DNA of 64,000 nucleotides from contig CM032118.1 in the NCBI GenBank assembly GCA_018894105.1, positions 30,360,690 through 30,424,689 of the forward strand. Direction: 5' to 3'. The stretch's first letter is position 1. The number at the start of each line of letters is the position of its first letter. Origin of the DNA: Jacaranda mimosifolia. Its lineage: Eukaryota; Streptophyta; Magnoliopsida; Lamiales; Bignoniaceae. The position numbers and the translations under genes are program-made. Below, piece by piece: positions 36,516 to 48,185 of the stretch. A model generated the notes under the pieces. It searched no databases, was not told the DNA's origin, and was given only the letters and a program-made list of their open reading frames with translations.

Positions 36516-37778
36516 GAACTAATTTTGCATATTTGAACTAGTTTAAAGAATCTACTAAAATCTCATTAAACTTGGTGAGTTTGCATATCTTGCAAATTTA
36601 GAAAATATATAAGAATCCCCTAGGTATCCATAATATAGTCACTAAAGCTAACAAGAGTAGTTTAATAAACCTCAACTAAAACAACCAAAACCATCTAAAA
36701 GCCTCAACTCCAAATTAATTTCCATCAATTAATGATGTAAAAGACATTAGAAATTATATAAAATTCCAAGCACCAAACTTCATAAAATCCACTTAAAAAG
36801 AAAGAAAAGAACATCTAAGAACATGTCTTTTTACAATATTTACATTCCAATCTATAACCAATATTTCTAGAAACGTAAACTGTTCTTGACATAGAAACAG
36901 AACAAGGCCAAGGAATAGTCTAGCTTTCATAATAGAATTGCTACTACAAAATCTGAGGATGATTTGTCTACAACTACAATTTGAGTATGAATTTTATCGA
37001 ATCATTCCTATTTATTTTTTAAGGCTTAGGATAATGAAATAAAGCCTAAAATAGTGAATTACTACTTTCTAAAGGCCTTAATTAACACCCTTTGTTCATC
37101 AAAAATCTTGAAAAAATTCATGAATTAATAAGTGAAATGCATAATGCTAAGATAAATTAACCAAGCAACATTAACCTAGAACAAAATTACCAAAAAGATT
37201 TGACTGCCTCAACCTTTTGTTGCACAAGGGTTGCAGCAGAGGCTCAACTCTCCATCTCCTCCACAAGTATAGAAAGCTAGAATAAAAAAAAAGAAGAGAA
37301 ATATAGTACTCACTTTTACTTTGTAGCTTCTTTTCGTCCCTAATCGTGCTCTTCAAACCAGTGAACCACCACTTTAGTGAAAAACTGAAGAAGACAGTGG
37401 CGACGGTGGATGATAGTGCGGCATAAGAGAAATTGACAACTGGTTGGGGAGTTGAGACCAGTAGATGACATGCAGTAGAAAAGAAGTCGAAGACTAGCTG
37501 GGGAGTCACGAGTCGGGACTAAGGAACTGGGTGAGAAATGAGAAGTAAGAACTGAGTGGGAGAAATGAGAATTATAAACCCTAATATAAAATGATGTTGT
37601 TTTATTTCGGTCAATTTGGTTTTTAATTGATTTTTTCTAAAAATTAATCGTACCACACCGAAAATTAAAAATTTCTAAAAAATTAACCATTAATCGAACC
37701 AAAAATAAATTGGACAAATTCGGTGAATTAGATTTTGGTTCGGTCGGTTAATCAATTTTTTTAGTTTATGGATAATTT
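36516..37778. other. Non-coding 5' portion of the hAT element
   Basis: This lies between the transposase start and the right TIR. It is the expected place of promoter, leader and possibly a 5' intron. The 112-aa minus ORF at 37171-37509 shows no known domain. Confidence 0.45.
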
Positions 37779-37799
37779 TGCTCACCCTTACTTACTGAT

Positions 37800-40703
37800 A
37801 ATCTCTAATATGTGGCACTTTCTAAATCAAAAGGACATGATATTATGAAAATACATTCCTTTTTCACTTATAAATGAGTTACTTCCATGATCTTCCTCTA
37901 CTATGAAGATCCTATTATACTTTTAGAAGGCATCCACCAACTTAATAGAGCTTATCCATAGATAGAATTAATTAATCTATCAATCTTGGGCAAAGGATAT
38001 GAATCTGAAGGGCATGCTTTGTTAAGATTGATGAAATCAGTGCATATTTTCCCCTTGCCCATGGGTTTAGCACATTGATTACATTCTACATCCAGTCAGT
38101 GAATTGGATCTCTACAACATATCTGAGTTTGAGCAATTTGTTTATCTTCTGCTCGATGATCTTATTCCTTTCTGTCTTAAAATTTCTCTTTTTTTGCCTC
38201 ATTAGCTTTGCTTCAAGGTCGATATTCAGGCAATGGACCATGATGTCAAGATCAAGTCCCCTAAAATCTCTAGCGCTCCATGAATTCACATCGACATATT
38301 CCTTCTCAAGACGTCATGGTGTTCAGCTCTATATATTGGGTTTTTTTGGGATCCCATCCTTTTACTCTTATTAAGCATGCCAAAATAAGGTAATAATTTT
38401 GTAGTTAGTTAGATTGATCCTTTCCTGCTCCTTTTTTGTATTCGACGCTTTTGGCTTCAAAGTTTTTGTGATGTTTATTGCTTTTTCCTTGCAGGTTGGT
38501 GGTAGCTTTTTTTTTTTTTTTTTTTCTACTTTAAGGAGATATTGTAACATTCTTGTCCTACAACTTGGTCTCCTCATACTTCGCCTATCCCATATCTTGT
38601 TGGAAACTTCATTTTAAGTGAAAGGTTGATACTATAGCTCTAAATTGGTTGACGCTAAACGCACTTAAATCACGTTATAAGCCAAAAAAGCGTAAATAGT
38701 AAATATTTTGCAACGATTGCTTTTCATTAGGGCTACAAGACTCTCCAGACCCTTTTAGCCAGGTGTTTATTGGTTTTATTATTGCGATTTCTAGTTTCGT
38801 TTGCCTTAGAACATCAAGGAATGTAATAGCAATAGAGCTACCATTATCCACTAGGATCTTTTAAAGAACAAAGTTCATGATGTCTATGGTGATGACCCTA
38901 GACTTATCATGGGGTGACATGCCCCCATGAGGTCTTTAATTTAGTGCTGAAACATCATACATCTGAGAAAACTCTACTAATCTTGGGATCCTAGCATACT
39001 TTTTTGTAGTACTCTGAGAGTCTTCACCTATTAATCCTCGATCATGTTTTTTAGGCCTCAGCGGGGTTGATTCTCCCCAAACTGATCAGATTGATTGTTA
39101 TGATCCTAAAGATGCTTATCTTTGTCCCTTCGTTCAAAACGATCTCTATTCCTGTTTTGACCTTCCTCAATAGTAGGTTTGATCCTTTTCATCCTTTTTT
39201 GATCTTTTAAGAAAAATTCAATATCTATCTCTTGTAAGATGTTCTATTTCATCCTTTAGCTGAAAACAATATTTGGTATCATGGTCACATCCTTTATGGA
39301 CTTGCAGTATTTGTTGGAGTATTTTTTTCACAAGGATTGGTTTTACTTTTGGGGCCATTGGAGTAATTTTTGTTCATTGGTTATCAGCTTGTGCCTTTGG
39401 TGCTAGCAATTAATGGGACATGGTCATGGAATCTTTAATATCAAGGGGAGCATCGTCAATCTTTTTCAGACTACAATTCGCTCTACTCTTCCTTTTCTTT
39501 AAGGTTTTTTTGATCTTTTATTTCACCATCTCTACTCAAATTTATGTTTCATTCTTCACCTTTGATTATATTCATTTTTTCCTCATGTATGTATATTTCT
39601 GCCATGGCCATTAAAAATTCATTGTCATACGGTAGTTCTGAGGTCAAGGCTGTTGCAAATGGCCATTTTTTTGCTCAATTAAGATATTAATCATCAATAT
39701 CAACCCTAAGGCCATACATTTAATTTCTAAAACTTTATTTTTGAACTGATTAACGAATGTTCTGAGTAGCTCATTGTCCTACAACTTAATGGTAAATAAA
39801 TAGGTGGAAGACCTTTTTGCCTTTTTTTCTTGCAAAATAGAATAGAAACTTTCAACATAGTTGGTTGTAAGAGACCACAGTTCCTACAAGTAAGATTGTC
39901 AACTATTCTTATCTTCTAATCAGGGTAGTAATGAAGACTTGACTGTTGATAGCATTAGTTAATTGAGTAATTGCATCATATTCTCAAATGCAATCAAATA
40001 TTCCTATTGATGTCTGTCACCAAATATACCGGGAAGTTAAGGATTTCCATAAGGGAGAGTCCTAGGAAGGATTTTAAAGCTAAAGAGGGAAATCATTTTA
40101 TGCAAGGTAGATTCTTGGCTATCCTTTTCTTCAAGTAATCTAGATTTTGGCTAAGTTGCTCGACTTGGCCATTCAGTTTCTCTAGCTTGCTTCTGTCATT
40201 TCTCTGATGAAGGACTTCTAAGTCTGCTCTAAGTTTGAAGTGTGGAGGTTGAATGCATTGACCTAAGAGCTCAAGTTGTTTTTTTTATAAAGTGCTCTAA
40301 TCGAGGATCATGCCAACCTTTTCGATGTAGGGTATTTCTCATAGGAAGGAATTTATCCTTGTTTTGTAGGGAATAAGTATCACAAAAGACAAGTGTTTGT
40401 CCCGCTAGCGATTGTAATATATGGTTAGTACTGGGACCGAGGGAATAATGAATGAGGTAAGAGATACCATAGTGTGATGCTCTTTTAACAATTCCTCACC
40501 CTGTTCCATCAACTATCATGTGCCAACATATGGCCCTTTCACCCACAAGTTGATTGGATGGAATGTTGTCTCGACGCAAGGTGAAGAGATATGTATGGAA
40601 CCCAAATACTTTCTTGTGGGTCTATATTATTTTTCAAAGTTTTCTTTATAGGACCTAAAAAATAGCTAGTAGAGAGATGCAAGTTCCCATAGACGACGCT
40701 AAA
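37800..40703 (-). pseudogene. Tat-type Ty3/gypsy remnant: RT, protease and gag, minus strand
   Basis: Read on the minus strand from right to left: a primer-site-like sequence (40703-40686), a degraded gag, and a gag C-terminal block near 39310-39230 ('CDHDTKYCFQLKDEIEHLT') typical of Tat-lineage gag. A protease block near 38870-38840 keeps 'LVDNGSS'. An RT N-terminal block at 38289-38086 reads 'MVHCLNIDLEAKL...' to 'LLKLRYVVEIQFTDW'. RT similarity continues in broken frames ('EEDHGSNSFISEKGMYF' near 37890) and stops about where the hAT element begins. RNase H and integrase are absent. Frames are broken throughout by stops and indels. Confidence 0.7.
40686..40703 (-). other. Decayed primer-binding site of the minus-strand Tat element
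   Basis: On the minus strand this reads TTTAGCGTCGTCTATGGG, close to the common plant Tat-lineage form (TTTGGCGCCGTCTGTGGG). The preceding bases TTTATCA could be the LTR end, at 40704. Confidence 0.6.
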
Positions 40704-41650
40704 TGATAAAGGTTAAAATAACCTTACTTAAAAGTTAAACAGAAAATACAAGACATAGCAAGAAAAAAAAAAAAAATCTTCCCTAAGCTGTTAGCAAGTC
40801 CCAAGCTAAACCTAAAAGCACAAAACCATTAGGGGTGTTGGGAATAGTCCTTGCAAAAAATTTCTGCTAATCAAATCAGCAAAGTAGATGTAATAGAGTT
40901 TGTTGGGAATTTAAATGATTAAGTTCATAAAATATGAAGAGTGTACCTTAAAAGAGGTACATGAAGAGCTAGTCATAGGTGGGTATTTTTAAGGTGACAA
41001 GGTTTGTACAATCCAAACTATTGAATAAGTTGTTGATCTAATGGCAAATTTTCTTCATTAAGTATGGGTCAGATCTTCGATTAAACAAAGATATATACTA
41101 GGCTGGGCAAGGTAATCTCCAGGTTCAAGCCCAAAATAGCATCCAAGATGTCAATATTGGTTTACCCGTAGCCTATTTTTAGCCTATTTTTAGGTTGATA
41201 GAATGGAGGCAAAGCTTTTTCCACATAATGGATGATGCAAACCCATTTTATATGAAGGAGTTCTCACTTTTTAATTGTTGAACCCTATCGAGTGAGATAA
41301 GGTTATTTGAAGATGGGCTAGATTCTGACTAGATAATTCAATAGTTGGACTCACGACTTTATTTTAGTGCTAATGAGTTCAATTTTATTTTCCTTGCTTG
41401 AGTGGAAGAAATAACCTCTTTTTATTTGACCTTCATTAACAATAATATTGTTATATTGCTTTACAAAAAATGCTGAACAATTCAAGTTATTATGTTTACT
41501 GAAAATCGAGTAAATTTGACACTAATCGACTAAGAAAAATTCAAAGCCATGAACTACTTATCCTGATGTAATAGCTTTTTTGCATGAAGTCTCTTTTGCA
41601 TCTGTATAGCCACATTCATTCATTTCGTTCATGGGGGGGATTGTTGAAAA
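40704..41650 (-). repeat. Probable LTR of the minus-strand Tat element (outer limit uncertain)
   Basis: On the minus strand it ends ...CCTTTATCA directly before the primer site. It contains TATA-like sequences (CATATAAAATGGG near 41250). The segment 41220-41650 has an inverted copy at 26956-27360. No matching second LTR is present in the window, so the outer border is not fixed. Confidence 0.45.
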
Positions 41651-42240
41651 ATTGATATATGGTAGGTTAATTTTTTTTATTTCTTAACTAGAAAATAATT
41701 ATAAATTATATATAAATATATATTTATATAAATATATGTGTATATTTATGTGTATATATAAATACATATCATAAATTCAAAAGTCATGTTGCCAACTAAG
41801 CAATAAAAAAGATAAAATAAGCCAACTAACCTTGTCATTTAAGCTTGTCAACTAATTTTTTTTGCTGACACGGGAAAAAAAACCCCATTTAGGTGCCAAT
41901 AGAGCAAAGTCCCCAATTTCAAAACATTCCAACGTTCCACATAAGATCTTCTGATCAATTTTTTTTTAATTCCAACGACAATAAAACTAAATGTGCCAAT
42001 TTTTTTTGTACTTATAGGACTAACTTTTTAATTGTGTAAAATATAGGATAAAATTGAAAATTTGGTAAATTTATAGGACGAAAAAATTAATTTTCCCTTA
42101 ACATGTGTTATAGATTATAATAATCTAAAGTATTTCTATTCCATTGGAATCAACTTAATGAATTGGTAAAACTTTGGTCCAGGTAACTTTATTTTATCTT
42201 ACATAATGAAATTTATATATGTAAATAAAGAAATCAATAA
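41651..42240. other. AT-rich stretch with an element-like end
   Basis: No gene seen. The sequence 'GGACGAAAAAATTAATTTTC' near 42083 resembles 'GGACAAAAAAATGGAATTTT' near 53093, possibly related element termini. Confidence 0.35.
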
Positions 42241-42262
42241 ACTAAAAAAAAAAAAGAAAAAA

Positions 42263-43600
42263 CTAAGATACTCTGAGGCTCTCTAAAATGCCTCGATGAG
42301 GGGCTCGAACACTATCCCACCAAAGATTAGCCTCTACAATATGCCTTTCTCGAGAACCTTCATTCACCTTCCTGCCGCGAATCCTCGGCAAATCAATCTT
42401 CTTTCCTACCAAAAGCAAATAAACTGAGTTAAGCTCAACACTATATGAAATAATCAAGAAAAATAATGAAAGTGTTGAGGAGAAAGCATCCAAGAAAGAA
42501 CCAGCACTCAAACAAAAGAAACCGAAACATGTGATAAGTATTTACAAGGAAAATATAAGTGACATCAAAGGGAATGGTAAAAGCCCACCCTTCTCAAAGA
42601 GCTAATATAAGTTACGATGAACCTTCCTAAGATGCACTAGTGAGGGCAAAATGCTCCAAACTCGAGGGATCCATCAACCTTCATCTCGCACAAAGAAAAA
42701 GTGGCTCTTCCAAGGCCCTCCAGGAAATGGCAACCCCACTCAAAAACCTACAACCTAGCCTAGGGGGAAAATGAAAAAAAGGCTTCATATGGGATCTTCC
42801 GCACCATGAAAGTTAATGGAAATTGTATAAGGAAATAGGAGAGCTAACTCCCTAAAGTAATATTGAATCCTTATAAAGAGAAGGAATTTAGAGTAAGTTG
42901 ACTCAAACATGTCCCGTAACTCCTAATTATCTGTCTCTAATAGCAAAGGGTCTGAATAAAGGAAAATCCACTATTAAAGTACCTACTAAAAATAGTAAAG
43001 TACCTCAAAGAAAACGAAACAATGCGATCCTCTAAAGAGAAAGATCGAACTCAAACCCATTAGGATGAAAAACTGCGCCTCAATAACTCTAATAAATCTA
43101 ACTCCACTAGAGTAAGTGAACCTGACAATAATGTGAACAAGAGTCACATTGATAACAAGAATGTCCTCGAACCCCTCCTTAGAAGAGTTTTCTTCTCTAG
43201 ATGTAGACACAAAATCAGATCTTGATTTGATAAAGAAAACAACTCAACAACTACACTTGACTCACAACTTTCAATCCAAGGCTGGATTAGATTATGCACC
43301 CAAAAAGAGGTTACAAGCTTAGAAAATCTGGCAACATTGCAAGGAGGACCACCCTCGTGAACTCTAACTAACTTGGTACTACCATAGCCTCCCAAAATGA
43401 CGAGAACTTGAACGAAGCTACCTTAAAGGTTGCCCACGTGATGGCTAGCCGGGCCTTGGGACATCGCCCTCTACATCATGGAGGCAACTAGTCTCCTGTT
43501 GCTGGTCTCCATCAACGTTAACAACTACTCCTGACTCAAATTTGGTCTCACTATCTGATATCTAGCTCACACAATTGAACATCTCTCTCTCTCTCCTCTG
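42263..43600 (-). pseudogene. Possible decayed retroelement accessory ORF (putative gypsy-type transposon domain)
   Basis: On the minus strand, in broken frames, I see 'FHPNGFEFDLSL' (about 43060-43025) and 'PWKSHFFFVRDEG' (about 42705-42660). The W-K-x-x-FFFV pattern after a hydrophobic block is characteristic of the plant domain known as 'putative gypsy type transposon', which is better preserved at the right end of this window. Open minus segments are 43395-43144, 43210-42986 and 42511-42263. It lies upstream of, and on the same strand as, the minus Tat gag, so it may belong to that element. Identification rests on short motifs only. Confidence 0.35.
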
Positions 43601-44338
43601 TAAAAAATTATTGACTCGAAAGAGTTAGAACACATGAGTAACAAGAAAAAATAAAAGGAAAGGTAACAAATTTTGTTGAGAGCTCATCCTAACATACAAA
43701 GTCACTTTAGAAATTAAAAAAAACAAAACAAAACAAAGTTTCTAAGTCCCTTGGATGCCACAATTTGTTAAGCAAAACCTTACTTCTAGGAGACCACAAG
43801 TTAAAGGAACGAAAGAGTCTCCAAATTATTTAATTATTGAATTGATCGAATTATTCAAAAATCAAATTAAAGGCAAATTGATATGAAAAATTGTAACACT
43901 CGTAAAATTTGGTATTTTGGAAAATACAAATTGAGAAAATCAAGATTTTTATTGGTCAGATTTTAAGGCACGAAAAATAGATGAAAAGAACTTAATTGCA
44001 AAATTTTTGGAAGTTTTGCAGTCAAATCGCAATTTGAAAAGACTTAATTGGAAAATTTTGGGGGATTTTCATGGAATATTTTTGGGTGAAATGGGCAAAT
44101 TTCATGCACTCATATTATCTTGGGGCTGGATTGAAAGATCTACAACATGGAAGGGTTCAATTGAGGGCCATGCAAGAATTCTGAGGTCAATTTGAAAAGC
44201 TAATTGAAACTTTCATTTCTTCCCCATTTTCTTCCATCTTCTCCAGCAAAGCCCCCCCTCAACTTCACCGGTGATTTCTTCGACAACTGCTCCAAACCCC
44301 AAACCAAACCGACAACCAACTTCCTCTCATTCCCACCT

Positions 44339-46603
44339 TGTAACACTCCTGAAATTCAATATTTTCAAAATTAAGATTTTATAAATTAAGAGAATTATTG
44401 GTCCGATTTTAAGGATCGAAAAAGAAATATAAAAGGACTCAATTGTGAGAAATTGGAAAGTTTTGGGGTCAAATTTATGATTTTGAAGAACTTGATTTAA
44501 CATTTTAAGAAGTTTTTGGGGTTTGCATGTAAGTACTTTGGTCAATGGGGTCAACTGCAGTTTTTAAGGAATTCAAGGACCTTCATTGAGTCTTTTGGAA
44601 ATCTTTTGGGACTGAATTGAAAAATTGGAAGTTGGACTTTTTTTAAGAAACGAACAACAGGATTTCTTCTCCATTTCTTCACCATTTCATTTCCTTTCTT
44701 CTCCTTTCCTTTTCCCTTCACCCTCAACCACCCAACCACTGGCGATCTCCTACCATCAACCACTTTATCACCAAATTGTACTGACCAAAACATTCCCCAC
44801 ACCTTCAGCAACCACCAGACACCACATGCACGGCTGAACAACCACTGACGAGCCACTGCGAGAGAGAGACCGAGGAGCATTTGATGGCGGGGTACGTGGG
44901 TATGCTGTTTTTCGATGACCAACGTCAACCCTAAAGGGTGGTCTGGGCAGTACTCGTTAGGGAGAACACCGTGGAGGCGATGCATGGTGGTGAAACGCAG
45001 TGACGACAACCAAAAATAGTGATCGGAGCTTGATGGTGAAAACTATTTTTAAGGATGTTGAGCTCGGTTGAGGGTGCTACATGCCGTAAAACTTGAAATT
45101 GAAGGCACCAATGAGTTCATGAGCTCGAGATGAGCAGAATGGTGGTAGCGTTGAGATTTTTCGCTAGCGGTGGCAGTGAAGAGGCAGTTTCACATCCTCG
45201 GCACAATGTTGCAATCGTGTAATCGGTTTGTAGTTTTGATACTCCGATGGCAAGCTTTGGCATTTGGATTTAGTTGTTTTCTATATGTCTGGCGCCCAGA
45301 ACTTCTGTATGTCATCTATTATCCGTCTGTTTTGTTATTTGACTATCCGTTATATGTCAATTTTGTTATCTGACCGTCTGTTATCTGTTTGTCTGTTATC
45401 CATCCGTTCTGTTATCTGACTAATTGTTATTGACCATTCTATTGTCTGTTACTGTTTGTAACCGTTATATGGGAGTAACGGGACGTTAATCCCTGCTGTG
45501 TGCTTGGGATAAGCTGTAAGCCCGGAACTCTTAAAATAAGTAATGGGACATTAATCCATACTGTGTGCATGGGATAAGCCGTAAGCTCGAAACTCTTCGA
45601 TTAAGTATCGGAACATTAATCCCTGTTGTGTATATGGGATAAGTTGTAAGCCCAAAACTAATGATAAGGTGAATCTGATAAGTCTGTTATGCTTTGATCC
45701 ATATTTTGACTGTAATCTGACCGTTTGTACCCTGCTCATGGAGCAACAAGGGTGGTGAAGTTTCTTTTCTAGATCAGGTTGTTGTCCCGGTCGAACGAGC
45801 CGTCTGTATTTTCTCCCAACTATGATCGGTTGATATGCTCTATACTTCCTGATCAGGCTCGATTGAGACAATCCCAGGCTGTTCGAGCCTACAGTCACAA
45901 ACCCTGAGCTAGTACTTTCTAATATCTTTGAGCTTGTTAATCCATGTGATTGTTCTTGACTGTTTATAGATGATCCGTTTGTAAATTGATACTTGATTGA
46001 CTGCATCCGATCTATTTCTGTTTTTGTTTAGAATTGACGATTTGTTGGGTTGATTTTCCCCGATAAATCCCTAATTTTTGTCTTTTGAATATCCCTCACT
46101 AAGTCCTTTGGACTTAACCCCCCGTTTCTTCTATATTTTCTTAGACAGGACTAGAGGATAAGCTTGGATTTTCGATTAGATCGGCGAGTATGATTATGTA
46201 TTAGAATAGCTGTGTATATTTTCCAATGGGCATACTTGGGCAAATTTTGCAACCCTAGAGATGTTGTGATATGAAATTTTTGAATTTGACATCTGCAGGG
46301 TATATGTATTATGTTGAACGTTTAGGAATTTCTGACGGTATGTACTTAGTATTTATGTTGATTGTTATGGGATCACTAAAACTTGTATATAATGTTTTGT
46401 GAGTTGATTAAGTTAAGGTATGCTGCTATCTCTGATAATTATTGTTTAGGTTAAGTTGAATTTCGCTGCTATTTCTAATAAGTTTGAAATATTTGATTAT
46501 GGGATATTTGATTATGGACCTTTTGAGTTGTATTTTGGGTTCAATTCTTAGATTGAATTGAGTGGCACCTCAGATAGGGGTCATCCCGAGAGGGGTTGCT
46601 ACA
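44339..46603 (+). mobile_element. Solo LTR nested in the solo LTR
   Basis: It begins TGTAACACTCCTGAAATTC and ends AGAGGGGTTGCTACA, flanked by a perfect 5-bp target duplication CACCT (44334-44338 and 46604-46608). At about 2.27 kb it is the shortest LTR of the family here. It carries three units of the 'GGGATAAGCCGTAAGCCC' array (45480-45655). It is younger than the outer LTR. Confidence 0.92.
45480..45655 (+). repeat. Minisatellite inside the nested solo LTR, 3 units of about 65 bp
   Basis: Units begin at about 45480, 45546 and 45608 with 'GGGACGTTAATCCCTGCTGT' or a variant and the 'GGGATAAGCCGTAAGC' end. Confidence 0.85.
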
Positions 46604-47979
46604 CACCTGCACTTTGATACCACATGCAAGTTGTCTTCTCTGGCGAGCCATCGAATTTTGAAGTTGAAGTTTGTCCGACGACAACCGCTGATGGGCACAG
46701 CGGAGTAATGATGGGAGTTGATTTCTGGGCAGTGTCCTTGGAAGTCCTCAGCTCAAGGATTGTAATGGTGGTTATAGATTGAAGATTGGGCCAACAACGG
46801 AGGAGAAATTAGGCAGAAACTTCACGGCGGCGAACGGTGGCGTTGAAATTTGAGGCTTCAATTGAGGGATTTTTCGATGATAATTCATGCAATTAAGGTG
46901 TGCATTGGACAACTCTGCTTGAAAGGCTTCTGCTGGTGGTGGTTTTAGCTTTTTTCGATGATGGTGGACGGCGGCGGTGTTGAAGCATAAACTTTTCCCC
47001 AATGCGATGGTGGTCTCGGTCGGTGATTTCGGCATCTCGATAGTCGGACTTAGGTAAATTGGAACAAAGGTTTAAAGCTTTATGACCTTTTTGTATCGAA
47101 TCTTGTATCATGGCAAGAAATGAGAAATTGACTATGAATTGTGTATATATATGCTATGCATGGATAAATACATGTGCTTATTGGACCCGGATACATTATA
47201 GTACTTGGCATCTAATAAATGAGAAAACCCTAATTTTATGGATTTAGGACTTAAGTGGCAAGAAATGGGTTAATTAAGATAATTGGACTATTATTATTGA
47301 TTGGGGATGACGTTATGAGATTTGATATGTAATTAGGAACCGGGATTATTTTGTCCATAACGACTTATTAGCTATTTTGGTCCGATAGTACCGTTTAAGC
47401 TCTAAAATACCATATTAATCAGTAAATTAGTGATTCTGGATTATTAATGGTATAATTGTGATTAATAGGATTAAATGTGGATTTTAACTGTAAATATTAT
47501 TTATTTTGGTTAGGTGATGACGAAGTAGGTCCCGCAGGTCAGTAGGTGGCGACAACATTTCTAAGACTACAGAGGTGAGGGTTTGCCAATCTGGCATTCT
47601 TTACATTCTTCGGTATTTGTGATAAACCCCTATGAAGGTTACTGTTTCTGTACTAACTGTACTGTGTTCTTGAAATCTATGGATTGTTCAGAATCTTCTT
47701 GTTTTCTGTTAATTAACTTGTATACCCCTGTTAGGGTTATTTCTTGATCATGCTCTGATTGATTCTATTATTTTTTCATTCTGGTGCCCAAAACCTTTAA
47801 CTGTCTATTATATGTTCGATCTGTTATCTGACTATCTGTTATCTGTTCGATCTATTATCAGACTATTTGTTATCTGTTCAATCTATTATTTAACTGTATG
47901 TTATCTGTCTGTATTGTTATTTCGAGACGTTAATCCCTCTTGTGTAAGTATGGGATAAGTCGTAAGCCCTGTTATCTAT

Positions 47980-48185
47980 CTGTCAATGATATGTTAGGGA
48001 TACTCCTAAGGTATCATCCATCTATCAGTGATATACTAGGGATACTCCTAGGTATCTACCGTCTATCTGTAATATGCTAGGAATACTCCTAGGTATCTAC
48101 TGTCTATCAGTGATATGCTAGGGATACTCCTAGGTATCTCCCGTTAGTTAGTGATGTGCTAGAGATACTCCTAGGCATCTTCTGT
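47980..48185 (+). repeat. About 41-bp minisatellite inside the outer solo LTR, 5 units
   Basis: 'GATACTCCTAGGTATCT' or a variant recurs near 47999, 48041, 48081, 48123 and 48164. It includes the palindrome CCTAGG in most units. It is placed just after a single 'GGGATAAGTCGTAAGCCC' unit (47951). Confidence 0.88.

Larger units (their letters stand above)
32819..37790 (-). mobile_element. hAT transposon, about 5 kb, with broken transposase
   Basis: The left end TAGGGATGAGCA and the right end, read inverted, TAAGGGTGAGCA form imperfect 12-bp terminal inverted repeats. Both are followed by blocks with repeated 'CGGTTTGGT' or 'GGTTCGGTCGGTTAA' motifs, as common in plant hAT elements. A BED/hAT transposase remnant lies inside on the minus strand. 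An 8-bp target duplication is not evident (GCAGGTGG on the left, CTTACTGA on the right), so one flank may have changed since insertion. Confidence 0.8.

Noticed and set aside
37171..37509. 112-aa minus ORF near the right end of the hAT element
   Set aside because: No hAT domain is present, and it lies upstream of the BED finger where a leader is expected. It could be an extra exon, but nothing supports that.
44551..45009. 152-aa minus-strand ORF in the nested solo LTR
   Set aside because: It falls in the same antisense position of the GC-rich LTR part as the previous case and shows no domain. It is better explained by base composition.
45551..46006. 151-aa minus ORF in the nested solo LTR
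   Set aside because: It runs antisense across the minisatellite region; its repeated phrases mirror the DNA repeat.
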